From a virus, in IMG/VR virus record IMGVR_UViG_3300028027_000070, positions 1 through 55,468 of that record: a stretch of 55,468 bases of DNA; one strand, written 5' to 3'. Under the pieces are notes generated by a model. It saw only the letters and a list, made by a program, of their open reading frames with translations. It ran no database searches and was not told the DNA's origin. Below, piece after piece: positions 1-8,050 of the stretch (its first letter is position 1; each line of letters starts with the position of its first letter). The position numbers and the translations under genes were made by a program.

Positions 1-6
1 CAATAA

Positions 7-240
7 ATCCCTGACCAAGAAAAGGAAAGATTATTAAGATTATCCAAAAAATTCATAAACGTTCACCAGGAAATTTTTAAAATAGAGGAATCTATTAAGA
101 TTATGAACGAGAGATCATTCAAATTGATATCAGATCTCGAAAAATGTAGGGATTCTGAAAAATCTTTCATAAAGGATTTAACTCAAAAATATGGGAATGG
201 ATCATTGGATCCGCTTACCCTAACATGGAAAAAAGAATAA
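7..240 (+). CDS. Small coiled-coil protein, start uncertain
   Basis: This frame is open from just after an in-frame TAA at 4-6 to the TAA at 238-240 and encodes about 77 residues of charged, heptad-like helix with Lys, Glu, Ile and Leu, ending in a short Leu/Thr tail. There is no ATG at its beginning; the first ATG in frame is at 103 and would leave 45 residues. The coiled-coil character extends upstream of 103, so the true start may be non-ATG, or an upstream frameshift may have cut a longer gene. It ends 6 bp before the membrane protein at 247 and probably shares its transcript. No family recognised. Confidence 0.4.
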   Translation: MPDQEKERLLRLSKKFINVHQEIFKIEESIKIMNERSFKLISDLEKCRDSEKSFIKDLTQKYGNGSLDPLTLTWKKE

Positions 241-246
241 ATTAAG

Positions 247-1107
247 ATGAATTATTTTACCAGTTATTTTACTAAAGAAAATTTTAAAAAAGTTACCGAC
301 GTGATGGGTAGCAGAATATTTCTTGTTGTTGCACTTGCAATTGTTGTGATGCTTTTGTTGAAACAATGCGGAGCTGCTGATGCTGCTGAAGCCGAGGCTA
401 AAAGACAGCATAATAATTATCTCGCTTCACAGGATTCTGTTAGAACGATAAAGAGTGATCTTAATCACACTATAGTAGAGAAGTCTGCATATGAGCTCAC
501 TGTAGCTGAATTAAGCGACGATCAGAAAGAACTTATACATCAACTTGGGCTGAAGGCTAATGGAAGAGGTACGACGCCTAATATAGTTATACAGACAACC
601 GGACAATACGAAGGAAATTTTAAATCTATACCATCGACTATAGTTAAGGATCCAAATGGTAATGAATACATAACTTTTACTTATGATCCAAAATTAGTTG
701 GTAATAACCAGCTTAAAATAGCGGGTAAGACCGGATATAAATTGGAGATAAATAGGGATCCTGCCGATTCTACCAAATATATAGGAAAAGTCATTCCTGG
801 TGAAACTGAATTGACACTTAATCAAAAAATTGATATAGTTACTGGTATTTATAGAGAACCAAAGTCTAAGAGACTTATGACTAGAGTTAGCACGACATTT
901 CCAAACATGACTTTTAGTGACGTTAATTCTTTCGATATTACTGATGATCCTGATACAAGAGCAGCTTTAAAAGCAGCAAGAAAACCTTTTGGCCTTGGGC
1001 TTCAGGTTGGATATGGTCTTCATGGAAATACCACTGGGATATATCCTGGATATTATGTAGGATTTGGGATAAGCTACTCCCCTAAATGGCTTCAATTTGG
1101 AAAATAA
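247..1107 (+). CDS. Membrane-anchored periplasmic protein, DUF6549/DUF6808-like
   Basis: A 286-residue protein with one hydrophobic segment near residues 23-40, followed by an Ala/Glu-rich helical stretch (about 43-95) that looks coiled-coil, a middle region of beta character, and a C-terminal segment rich in Gly and aromatic residues alternating as in beta strands (about 248-280). This layout, an N-terminal anchor and long periplasmic helix ending in a Gly-rich sheet, is seen in phage and prophage proteins of Bacteroidota classed as DUF6549/DUF6808. Their function is unknown to me; a role at the cell envelope during lysis (spanin-like) is only a guess. It sits just before virion structural genes, with 8 bp to the next start I chose. 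Confidence 0.6.
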   Translation: MNYFTSYFTKENFKKVTDVMGSRIFLVVALAIVVMLLLKQCGAADAAEAEAKRQHNNYLASQDSVRTIKSDLNHTIVEKSAYELTVAELSDDQKELIHQLGLKANGRGTTPNIVIQTTGQYEGNFKSIPSTIVKDPNGNEYITFTYDPKLVGNNQLKIAGKTGYKLEINRDPADSTKYIGKVIPGETELTLNQKIDIVTGIYREPKSKRLMTRVSTTFPNMTFSDVNSFDITDDPDTRAALKAARKPFGLGLQVGYGLHGNTTGIYPGYYVGFGISYSPKWLQFGK

Positions 1108-1115
1108 AAAATAAA

Positions 1116-3440
1116 ATGGCATTTAGCACATCTTCTAAGTTCGTTCAGATAACTCCATATTTACTTATGGAGTATATGTATGCGGACCAACCTCAACCGG
1201 AAACATATTTTGTAAACAGCGGTCCATCGACTGTTGGGTATGATAAACTTATAAATGGGTTCAGATCGGGTGCGGTTCAGATATTCAATCCTAATAATGA
1301 TTATCAGATAACACATAACACGACTCAAAATAGCGTTGTTAAGATTGGTGAAAATTCATTTGTTACACTTGATTCCAATCTTATTATACCTTTTAATGAC
1401 TATTCGGATGAGCTAACAAACAGTATCAATTTACCTATAACTTTTCCTTCGAATCTTCTGGTTGTCTATGATTCTATTAGATATCACATAAGAGCAGGTT
1501 ATAACCTTGGTAATACCGATGGATTAATAATGTCCGTTGATTATGAAGATGTCGATACAACTCTGGTCACAGTTTCCCAAATATTAATAAAAAAGGGAAC
1601 TAATGATGATTATAATCTAAATCCAAACCCTGTTACTATAGGTTCAAATATCTATGATAAGTACATAGAAATAAAGATCCCTAATCTTAGAGATATGAAC
1701 AATAAATATCAGGCATCATCGTCTGTATTTAAACCACAGACTCTAGCTGGATTGATAAGTCATAGTGGATTTGGTTTTGTTTATAATGCTCCAATCAGAA
1801 TATCAGCATGGCAGATTCAAAGTACTGTTGATTATGCTGGCTATGCTAGATATGATTCATCAAAGATAGCAACATTATCTCTTGAGCAAGAGGATCAATT
1901 TTCAAACATAGGTGCAACGATAAGACCCTCTGATAGAGGTGAATTCTTTGAATTTTATGCAACTGACAATGAGGGATTCATTGAAGATTTTATATTGTTT
2001 CAAAATTCACTCGGTAATGCTTATTATATAGGTCATCAGATAGAGGTGCTTGAACAAATAGGTGCTTCACTTATAAGAACTTCAAATTTTGATTCGATTC
2101 AAACGACTGCATACGATTCACCAAATTATTATAGACCAATAGTTAGAAATGCAGGTGTTGCTGCAAGTTTCACTTTGAGATATACTATGACATTAATTAA
2201 TAGTGCAGATCAGAGTAGAACTATAAGAATATCCTCATATTCATCTAGTAATCCGTCAGAATGGGGATTAAAAATAAAACCTATACAACTAAGCACATTT
2301 CCACAGGTACAGAAAATATACAATAGAATATACTCACAACCATCAATAAACATGAGTAGTAATTCACCTGCTCCTAGGGAAATATTGAAATACACTAATG
2401 TTTTTATAAATCAGAACTATGTTACCGCGAGTATGGATAGTCTTACTTTTACTAATAATTCACTAAGAGTTGATACTGGTGCTTCTACTACTACCGCTGT
2501 TGGTACTGGAAAATTGACGATAGCTATATCACCATTTGACACATATCTAAAATTCAAATTTATAAAAAGCGGACCTTCCGGAGATCCTGTACCAATAGAT
2601 CTTACTAGTTCTGGAGAATTTAATATCTCATTTATAGATCTTAGTGGAAGTAAAATCCAGATACCATCTCTGAAGGATAATAATATAGCAAGTCCAGCAT
2701 TAGGTGAGATTGCATTTAAGATCGATGAATCTGCTGCCAGTAGAATTCTACAGATAAGCGATAGAAGATTCTTTATAACTAACGGCGTATCTATAAACCA
2801 AACATCTCTTTCAGCAACAGATAAAAGTGCTGTAACTGTTAATAGTGGTGTTACTAATAATGTTTTAGAAAAAACAATAGAAAGTGTTATTGCTGATAGA
2901 AGAGATTCAAATAACAATATAAAGGGAGCAAACAATTATGTTAATACTGCTGCTCATAATAATATATTAACACCTGTTAATAATTCAAACTCCGTTATGT
3001 ATTGGGGATATTGGAAAAAAAATGGGGAGGAAGATTTTGCTACGGGAGCTACTGGATCTACTAATTTATCTACGGCTGGAGCTACTGGAGCTACTGGTGA
3101 TATTCTAGAAACCCTAAATGCACCTATTCCTTCTATAAGATCCATACTTCCTGCTACTTCAGGTTCTGGAATTAGAGGAATTGGAACACCAACAGCCTCA
3201 TCAACAAATCAAACCCTAATGGGTAGTGCTATGATAGCATCTCTTAGCGCAGAGATGAGAGGATATAAAGCTATTGGATGGGCAGATCAAACAATAACCA
3301 ATTATTTCCTTAATCCAGGCAAACCTGGAAGAATTAAGTATCCTAAAATAACCAAGGCTGATGTTGTTAAAGCAGGTAAGGGTATATTAGCACCAGCAAC
3401 ATTAAGAAGGTTGTCAGGTAGGGGTATTTTTGGTTTTTAA
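1116..3440 (+). CDS. Large virion structural protein, probably baseplate or tail
   Basis: A protein of about 775 residues, Asn/Ser/Thr/Ile-rich and beta-rich throughout, with few charged clusters, as expected of a tail, baseplate or fibre component. Near the C-terminus (3046-3100) it carries short collagen-like G-A-T-G-A-T-G triplets. The C-terminal 60 residues become basic and Gly-rich (tail ending in L-S-G-R-G-I-F-G-F). An upstream ATG at 1086 lies inside the preceding gene; I chose the ATG at 1116, just after the TAA at 1105-1107, because the segment beginning MAFSTSSKF follows the usual A-rich context. It is followed 20 bp later by a tail-tube-like gene, which supports a structural role. 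Exact T4 counterpart not identified. Confidence 0.6.
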   Translation: MAFSTSSKFVQITPYLLMEYMYADQPQPETYFVNSGPSTVGYDKLINGFRSGAVQIFNPNNDYQITHNTTQNSVVKIGENSFVTLDSNLIIPFNDYSDELTNSINLPITFPSNLLVVYDSIRYHIRAGYNLGNTDGLIMSVDYEDVDTTLVTVSQILIKKGTNDDYNLNPNPVTIGSNIYDKYIEIKIPNLRDMNNKYQASSSVFKPQTLAGLISHSGFGFVYNAPIRISAWQIQSTVDYAGYARYDSSKIATLSLEQEDQFSNIGATIRPSDRGEFFEFYATDNEGFIEDFILFQNSLGNAYYIGHQIEVLEQIGASLIRTSNFDSIQTTAYDSPNYYRPIVRNAGVAASFTLRYTMTLINSADQSRTIRISSYSSSNPSEWGLKIKPIQLSTFPQVQKIYNRIYSQPSINMSSNSPAPREILKYTNVFINQNYVTASMDSLTFTNNSLRVDTGASTTTAVGTGKLTIAISPFDTYLKFKFIKSGPSGDPVPIDLTSSGEFNISFIDLSGSKIQIPSLKDNNIASPALGEIAFKIDESAASRILQISDRRFFITNGVSINQTSLSATDKSAVTVNSGVTNNVLEKTIESVIADRRDSNNNIKGANNYVNTAAHNNILTPVNNSNSVMYWGYWKKNGEEDFATGATGSTNLSTAGATGATGDILETLNAPIPSIRSILPATSGSGIRGIGTPTASSTNQTLMGSAMIASLSAEMRGYKAIGWADQTITNYFLNPGKPGRIKYPKITKADVVKAGKGILAPATLRRLSGRGIFGF

Positions 3441-3460
3441 TTTAAAAAGATAATTAGAAT

Positions 3461-4009
3461 ATGTTATTAAATCCGAAAGGTAATAGTTTTTATTTTGTTT
3501 TTCCTAGGGGATTCTTTCCCCCTCCTGTTGTGGATAAATATCTACCATATATTAAAAAACAACCAATCCCGTTTGATAATATAAACGACTATATGAATAG
3601 TACAATCCAAACCATTGGATTCCCTAGTATGAATATAGATTCAGTTGAACAAATTAGAAATCTTGGTAAAAAAATATCATATAAAAGTTCAACACCGGTC
3701 CAGGATTTATTTAGTCAGGATTTTACTGTTGGATTTAAGAATGTTGATGGCTTTGTGAATTATTTCATAATGCTTGATACAATATTGCATTTTTTGAATT
3801 TTAAAAATCCTCAATTACATCTACAGGATCTTCCATTGAGAATTATGGATAATGAGGGAAATATAGTGATGTCAGTTACATTCCAGGGAACAATATTGAC
3901 TTCATATTCTGAATTACAGCTTAGCTATGCCTCAAACGCAAATCAATTTACACCATTTACTCTTGGATTCAAATGTAACTATATCGATATAGTTCTGGAA
4001 GCAAAGTAG
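3461..4009 (+). CDS. Tail-tube-fold virion protein (gp19-like or baseplate tube cap)
   Basis: The protein has 182 residues. The second half has the pattern of myovirus tube proteins: a helix after G-F-V-N-Y (about residues 100-118), a strand with L-P-L-R-I-M-D-N-E-G, then alternating strands (V-M-S-V-T-F-Q-G, then S-E-L-Q-L-S-Y, then F-T-L-G-F-K) ending in a Tyr/Ile-rich strand. T4 gp19 (163 residues) and the tube-initiator proteins gp48/gp54 share this fold. Which of these it replaces cannot be decided by eye. The Pro-rich N-terminus (F-P-R-G-F-F-P-P-P) is unlike T4 gp19. It closes the structural block; a GATATATA motif overlaps its stop region and serves the next gene. Confidence 0.5.
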   Translation: MLLNPKGNSFYFVFPRGFFPPPVVDKYLPYIKKQPIPFDNINDYMNSTIQTIGFPSMNIDSVEQIRNLGKKISYKSSTPVQDLFSQDFTVGFKNVDGFVNYFIMLDTILHFLNFKNPQLHLQDLPLRIMDNEGNIVMSVTFQGTILTSYSELQLSYASNANQFTPFTLGFKCNYIDIVLEAK

Positions 4010-4016
4010 ATATATA
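4009..4016 (+). promoter_or_regulatory. GATATATA motif (putative late promoter)
   Basis: GATATATA followed by C, ending 20 nt before the ATG at 4037 and overlapping the stop of the tail-tube-like gene. The same 8-mer recurs upstream of many genes in this window at similar spacing. It resembles the T4 late promoter box TATAAATA in length and composition. The promoter role is inferred from recurrence and position. Confidence 0.5.
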
Positions 4017-4036
4017 CTTAAACAAACAAATTAAAA

Positions 4037-4273
4037 ATGAAAACATTCTCAAATTTAAAAGAGGTAAACGAAGCAAAATATGGACAACCGCTATACAGTG
4101 AAAAAGATCATATGAAAAATCTATTAATTGCTGCTTGTGGTAACGATAGAAGAGTTTTAGATGATATTGTAGATTGTCTTAGTGAAGAGCAGGTTAAGTC
4201 ATGCTTTAGTAAACTAGCTAAGGTTTATGGAACAACAGGTTCGGTTGGACAAAAACAGGATATTAACCAGTAA
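4037..4273 (+). CDS. Small protein with capsid-targeting-like N-terminus
   Basis: The protein has 78 residues. The first twelve, M-K-T-F-S-N-L-K-E-V-N-E followed by Ala, resemble the T4 capsid-targeting sequence M-K-T-Y-Q-E-F-I-A-E|A, with V-N-E as a possible prohead-protease site. The remainder is helical and mixed charge, with Cys residues at about 35 and 55; it is not recognised. A GATATATA motif lies 20 nt upstream of the ATG, as for other members of this cohort. It is followed 10 bp later by a RuvC-like gene. The N-terminal motif is seen directly; packaging into the head is inference. Confidence 0.6.
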   Translation: MKTFSNLKEVNEAKYGQPLYSEKDHMKNLLIAACGNDRRVLDDIVDCLSEEQVKSCFSKLAKVYGTTGSVGQKQDINQ

Positions 4274-4283
4274 AATTAAATAT

Positions 4284-5000
4284 ATGAATTTAGTCGGTAT
4301 CGACTTTTCACTAAATTCCCCTTCTTTTTGTTGTTTGAAAAATAATAGATATGTGTGGGGATCAATTTCTAGATCTGATAGGACATTTGAATCCTTATTG
4401 AAAAATAAGAAAAAACCATATTTTATACTTGATTCTGATGATAATTTTATTATTAAGATATTAGGAAAGCAAGAATTTTCTGATGAATACTCTGCAAAGG
4501 AAAGAGAAAAAATAGGTTATTTTCTAGAAATAGTTGAATTACTTTGGAGCTCTGTTCTGGATGTTATGGGAGATGATCCATTTTACGTAGCAATGGAGGG
4601 TCTAAGTTTTTCTTCGAATGGTAATTCGCTTGTTGATATATCTATGGCAACAGCGCTTTTAAGGGAGAGAATAATAGAAAAAATAGGTAGTGAAAATTTT
4701 TATGTCTTTTCACCAACAACAATTAAAAAATTTGCGGGTAAGGGGACATTTAAGAAGGATGAATTATACCACGCATTATATAATTTAAGGGAGGATGAAA
4801 CAAACTTAAATGTATTCTGTAAGATATTAGAAGAGAATAAAAACGAATGGATAACAGGAGCTAAGGCGATAAATAAGCCAATAGACGATGTTGTCGATTC
4901 AACTTGGATCAATTTGTATTTAAAAGAGGAATTAAGAGGAAATAATGAAGTTATTAAAGGGAAATCAAAAAGTAAAAAGACTACAAAGAAATTGGTGTAA
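4284..5000 (+). CDS. RuvC-like Holliday-junction resolvase / RNase H-fold nuclease
   Basis: A protein of about 238 residues with the RNase H-like nuclease layout of RuvC: first acidic residue in V-G-I-D-F-S-L-N-S (Asp at about residue 6), second in A-M-E-G-L (Glu at about 103), then the basic segment P-T-T-I-K-K-F-A-G-K-G-T-F-K-K-D (about 147-162) typical of RuvC/Rap-type and phage resolvases, and terminal acidic D-D-V-V-D-S (about 200-205). The C-terminus is Lys-rich. The start is set at ATG 4284 rather than 4227 because the latter lies inside the preceding gene and the RuvC domain begins right after 4284. It could replace T4 endonuclease VII (gp49) in resolving replication intermediates before packaging; that role is inferred. 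Confidence 0.75.
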   Translation: MNLVGIDFSLNSPSFCCLKNNRYVWGSISRSDRTFESLLKNKKKPYFILDSDDNFIIKILGKQEFSDEYSAKEREKIGYFLEIVELLWSSVLDVMGDDPFYVAMEGLSFSSNGNSLVDISMATALLRERIIEKIGSENFYVFSPTTIKKFAGKGTFKKDELYHALYNLREDETNLNVFCKILEENKNEWITGAKAINKPIDDVVDSTWINLYLKEELRGNNEVIKGKSKSKKTTKKLV

Positions 5001-5009
5001 CCTTCTTGT

Positions 5010-5024
5010 GACTCTATCAGAGTC
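5010..5024 (+). other. Short perfect hairpin after the resolvase gene
   Basis: GACTCT / AGAGTC with a 3-nt ATC loop. There is no following T-run, so it is not a canonical intrinsic terminator. It may be a processing or stability hairpin at the 3' end of the resolvase message. Confidence 0.3.
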
Positions 5025-5070
5025 TACCCAATTTATAGAGCATACAATCACAATTTTATCATATACAACA

Positions 5071-5099
5071 TAACACACAATAAATATATTCGTGTGTTA
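5071..5099 (+). other. 8-bp hairpin in the SSB leader region
   Basis: TAACACAC pairs with GTGTGTTA across a 13-nt AT-rich loop. It lies in the 246-bp non-coding gap before the SSB gene and could be part of the 5' leader or a terminator of upstream transcripts. Only the palindrome is seen; function is inferred. Confidence 0.35.
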
Positions 5100-5194
5100 T
5101 TTTGGTGTACCATATTAAAGAAATAGCCCAATAAAAATTAAAAAAATGTAATATTATAAGATTAGAGGAAACAAAAGTAAAAACAGAAGTAAAA

Positions 5195-5246
5195 TTTAAA
5201 GAATTAAAAAACAAATTAAAAAACAAATTAAAAAAATTTAAGAAAG
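5195..5246 (+). promoter_or_regulatory. A-rich SSB leader with UUAAA repeats, possible autogenous operator
   Basis: The 50 nt before the SSB start contain at least four TTAAA/TTTAA units within a near-direct repeat of AAATTAAAAAAC, with almost no G and little potential for structure. In T4, gp32 represses its own mRNA by binding cooperatively to an unstructured leader containing UUAAA-type repeats next to a pseudoknot. The repeats here are seen directly; translational autoregulation is inferred from that precedent. Confidence 0.5.
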
Positions 5247-6236
5247 ATGAGTAATTTAGACATTTTCAATTTGGATGCAGAGGCATTCGTAACAAAAGTT
5301 CCAACAACAGGTGGAGACAAGGATGATTTTTATAAGCCATACCCAGAAGATGGTAAGGATGGAGTTTATAAATCATTAATTAGATTCCTACCAAATCCGG
5401 AGAATCCAGCAAAATCAAAAATACATAAATATTATGTATATTTAAAAGATCCTGTAAGTGGTGATGGGTTTTCTGCAGATTGTCCTTCGACGGTTGGTAA
5501 AAAATCAGTATTAAAGGATTTATTCTGGAAACTTAAGAATTCACATTCTGCTGCTGACCAGGAGCTATCTAAAAACTTCGCGAGAAAGGAAGATTTCTAT
5601 TCTCTTGTTCAAATTGTACAGGATAAGAATAGACCAGAATTAGAAGGAAAGGTTATGATCTTTAAGTTTGGTAAAAAGCTTAATGATATGATCGAGGCAC
5701 AACTACAACCTGAATATGGAGCTCCGTGCAATCCTTTCGATCTTTTCGAAGGTAGAGAATTTTCAGTAAGTGTAAGAAAAGTTGGTGAGTGGAATAACTA
5801 TGATTTATGCTCTTTTGTAGGGGAGAAAACTTCAATCAAAGTTGATGGAAAATCAATGGAGAAGAACCAAAAAGATATGGAGGTTATCCTTTCGTATTTA
5901 AACGAAGGACCTAAAAATCTAACAAGCTTTGATTATAAAGATTGGGATGATGATCTTACTGAGAAGATTATGAATGTAATCAGAAACAGCGTACCTGAGC
6001 AAAGAGTTCTTAATGAAATCCTTGGCAGCTCAGCATCAGCTCCATCCAGACCAGCACCACAGGCTTCTAGACCTGCTCCGAGTCAACCAGCTTCACAAGC
6101 AAGCAATCCTTCTAGTGATCTTTATGACGAGGTTAGTAATACTAAGGTAAGTGGATATGAGAATACCGCTGCAACTTCTGCACCAAGCACACCTAGTGCA
6201 ACAAATTCATTAGAGGATCTTTATAGCGACCTATAA
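5247..6236 (+). CDS. 32: Single-stranded DNA-binding protein (gp32-like)
   Basis: A protein of 329 residues, close to T4 gp32 (301). The core (about 35-225) shows the gp32-type arrangement: K-S-L-I-R-F-L-P-N-P, then K-Y-Y-V-Y-L-K-D, then C-P-S-T-V-G-K-K-S-V-L-K-D-L-F-W-K-L-K-N, then Y-S-L-V-Q-I-V-Q-D and G-K-V-M-I-F-K-F-G-K-K. T4 gp32 holds a zinc ion with His and three Cys; here the CxxC partner is missing, so the zinc site appears to be lost. The C-terminus is a Pro/Ala/Ser linker ending in an acidic tip (L-E-D-L-Y-S-D-L), the part that in gp32 and SSB recruits partner proteins. It sits before primase, UvsY and UvsW and is followed by a strong terminator. Confidence 0.88.
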   Translation: MSNLDIFNLDAEAFVTKVPTTGGDKDDFYKPYPEDGKDGVYKSLIRFLPNPENPAKSKIHKYYVYLKDPVSGDGFSADCPSTVGKKSVLKDLFWKLKNSHSAADQELSKNFARKEDFYSLVQIVQDKNRPELEGKVMIFKFGKKLNDMIEAQLQPEYGAPCNPFDLFEGREFSVSVRKVGEWNNYDLCSFVGEKTSIKVDGKSMEKNQKDMEVILSYLNEGPKNLTSFDYKDWDDDLTEKIMNVIRNSVPEQRVLNEILGSSASAPSRPAPQASRPAPSQPASQASNPSSDLYDEVSNTKVSGYENTAATSAPSTPSATNSLEDLYSDL

Positions 6237-6247
6237 TAATTAAAAAT

Positions 6248-6287
6248 AAAGGGACATCTCCTTAGAAGAGTTGTCCCTTTTTATTTT
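6248..6287 (+). terminator. Intrinsic terminator after SSB gene
   Basis: AAAGGGACA pairs with TGTCCCTTT around an interrupted stem and small loop, followed directly by a T-rich run. It begins 11 bp after the SSB stop and would isolate the highly expressed SSB message from the primase gene. Confidence 0.85.
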
Positions 6288-6293
6288 ATAAAG

Positions 6294-7358
6294 ATGCAAC
6301 TAGAAAAAATCGAAAGAACAGTAAGAGAGGTATTAGCAAAGGAATTTGCTAGAGATCCTAATAAACAAATAGTTTATAAAGCGGGTAATCGTTTGAATTT
6401 CTCGTGTCCTTATTGTGGAGATTCGAATGACGCTAGAAAAAAAAGGGGTAACTTCTATATGGATACCCTAGCATACAAATGTTACAATGGCGGATGTGGT
6501 ATCTATAAGGATTCCATCTCATTTTTCAGGGATTTTTCAGTTTATGGAAAGTTCAATGGTGACGAAAGGGAGGAATTAAGATCAATAATAGATACAAATA
6601 AAACAAAGAGAAGATCTGCAATAGGTAAAATAGATATAAGCTATTTCTTCGATAATGATATAAGTGATCTGCTTATACTAAGATCTGATTTTATGCAGAA
6701 ACTCAGATTGCAGGAGGTGTTTGGTTCTTCTATACATAGATATGTAACAAGAAGACATCAAAAACCAGATATGAAGTTTGCATGGGATCCAAGAAAGGAA
6801 AGGCTTTTCTTATTTAATCTAACACCAGATGAGAAAATAATTGGACTGCAGGTTAGAAATATGCAATCAATAAAGGGTAGTTCAAAATACCTAACATATA
6901 AGCTTAGTGGAATATACGAGAAGCTACTTAACGTTAAGGATCAAGAATTCCTGGATAGAGCTAGAGACGTAGATCCGATATCAAATGTTTTTGGAATTGG
7001 TAATCTTGATTTCTCTAATGATATAACTGTTTTTGAAGGACCTATGGATTCATTCTTTTGGCCGAATTCTGTTGGTCTTTGTTCCTTAGAAAATAGATTT
7101 CCCTTTGATGTGGAAAATAAGAAATATTTTTATGACTGGGATAAAGCAGGAATTGGAAAGAGTATGGATTTATTAAGTAAGGGCGAAACTGTTTTTAATT
7201 GGGGTAAATTTCTGGAGGATAATGGAATAACAAAGAATAGGAAATGGGATTTGAATGATCTCGTTATACATCTAAGAGCAACGGGAAAGAAAATTAAAAG
7301 ATTGGATAATTATTTTACAAATGATATACTTGACCTCAGATATTTTATTAATGACTAA
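6294..7358 (+). CDS. 61: DNA primase (gp61-like)
   Basis: A protein of 354 residues, the size of T4 gp61 (342). Near residues 37-68 it has a zinc-binding module: C-P-Y-C-G-D, then A-Y-K-C-Y-N-G-G-C-G after an intervening K-R-G-N-F-Y strand, the arrangement found in T4-type primases. The C-terminal half has TOPRIM-like elements: V-F-E-G-P-M-D-S (Glu at about 249) and Y-D-W-D-K-A-G (about 279-285). It would make RNA primers on the lagging strand with the replicative helicase, which is not in this window. The gene follows the SSB terminator by a few bases, so its promoter may lie within that hairpin region. Confidence 0.85.
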   Translation: MQLEKIERTVREVLAKEFARDPNKQIVYKAGNRLNFSCPYCGDSNDARKKRGNFYMDTLAYKCYNGGCGIYKDSISFFRDFSVYGKFNGDEREELRSIIDTNKTKRRSAIGKIDISYFFDNDISDLLILRSDFMQKLRLQEVFGSSIHRYVTRRHQKPDMKFAWDPRKERLFLFNLTPDEKIIGLQVRNMQSIKGSSKYLTYKLSGIYEKLLNVKDQEFLDRARDVDPISNVFGIGNLDFSNDITVFEGPMDSFFWPNSVGLCSLENRFPFDVENKKYFYDWDKAGIGKSMDLLSKGETVFNWGKFLEDNGITKNRKWDLNDLVIHLRATGKKIKRLDNYFTNDILDLRYFIND

Positions 7359-7596
7359 GATTGATCAACAAAATCTAATAGAGGACTGGGAAAGCGAGAT
7401 GAGTAGAAATCAGGAGTCCAAAATAAAATTCCCTATTGTGGTTTCTGGTGACAAGGAGCTTCATGTAAATTTGGATTTTTCAGAGCCAAAGATAAATGAA
7501 CCAAAGGTTAAGCAGGAACCCAAGAATAAAAATGAAATTAAAGTATTAGATCTTCCTAAAAAAAGAGGTACAAAAAACAAACCAAAATTATTTTAA
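7351..7596 (+). CDS. Small Lys-rich protein between primase and UvsY
   Basis: The protein has 81 residues. The ATG at 7351 overlaps the primase stop by 8 nt; an earlier in-frame ATG at 7321 lies deeper in the primase gene and is less likely. The N-terminal third is acidic and helical. The C-terminal half is rich in Lys, Pro and Asn and ends K-K-R-G-T-K-N-K-P-K-L-F, probably disordered and nucleic-acid binding. Its tight coupling to the primase and uvsY-like genes suggests a replication accessory role, but no family is recognised. Confidence 0.6.
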   Translation: MTKIDQQNLIEDWESEMSRNQESKIKFPIVVSGDKELHVNLDFSEPKINEPKVKQEPKNKNEIKVLDLPKKRGTKNKPKLF

Positions 7597-7597
7597 T

Positions 7598-8041
7598 ATG
7601 GCTGAACAAAAAACCGATTTCGTAAAAGTTTTCGAAACTGAGAGGGAAGAATGGAAAGAAAAGATACAAGTTCTTTCTCTTAATATGAAAGACATAAAAA
7701 CATTAGCTAAAGCGCAGGTCGATATGTTTAGTTATAGACAGGTACTTTTGGAATATAGCTATAAATTAGCTGGTATAGTATCTAAGCTTAATTCTAAATA
7801 TAAGTCAGATAAAGCTAGGAAAATGAGAGAGTATTCTGAACAAATGAATGTCAGATACGGAGCAACAGAAAAAATGATTCTAATAGAGGGTGATCTGATT
7901 GAGATATCAGAAAAAACTGAGCTTGTTGAGAATCATAGAAAATTTATAGACCAAACAATACAAACTGTTGACCATATGTTATATGGGGTCAGACAAAGAA
8001 TATCGCTGGAGGACTACTTAAGAGGTTCTACTGTAAAATAA
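7598..8041 (+). CDS. uvsY: UvsY-like recombination mediator
   Basis: An all-helical, charged protein of 147 residues, near T4 UvsY (137). It shows the UvsY pattern: an Arg/Lys-rich middle helix (K-L-N-S-K-Y-K-S-D-K-A-R-K-M-R-E-Y), then a Y-G-A-T-E-K segment, then a helix with D-L-I-E-I-S-E-K-T-E-L-V and a last helix I-D-Q-T-I-Q-T-V-D-H-M. UvsY loads UvsX recombinase on gp32-coated ssDNA. Position directly before the UvsW-type helicase matches the T4 uvsY/uvsW neighbourhood and carries much of the assignment; primary sequence similarity is weak by eye. No UvsX is present in this window. Confidence 0.65.
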   Translation: MAEQKTDFVKVFETEREEWKEKIQVLSLNMKDIKTLAKAQVDMFSYRQVLLEYSYKLAGIVSKLNSKYKSDKARKMREYSEQMNVRYGATEKMILIEGDLIEISEKTELVENHRKFIDQTIQTVDHMLYGVRQRISLEDYLRGSTVK

Positions 8042-8050
8042 AATTATATA

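Noticed and set aside
5001-5246. Possible small RNA in the gap before SSB
   Set aside because: Only short hairpins and A-rich leader are visible; no promoter of the two classes or terminator defines an RNA unit.
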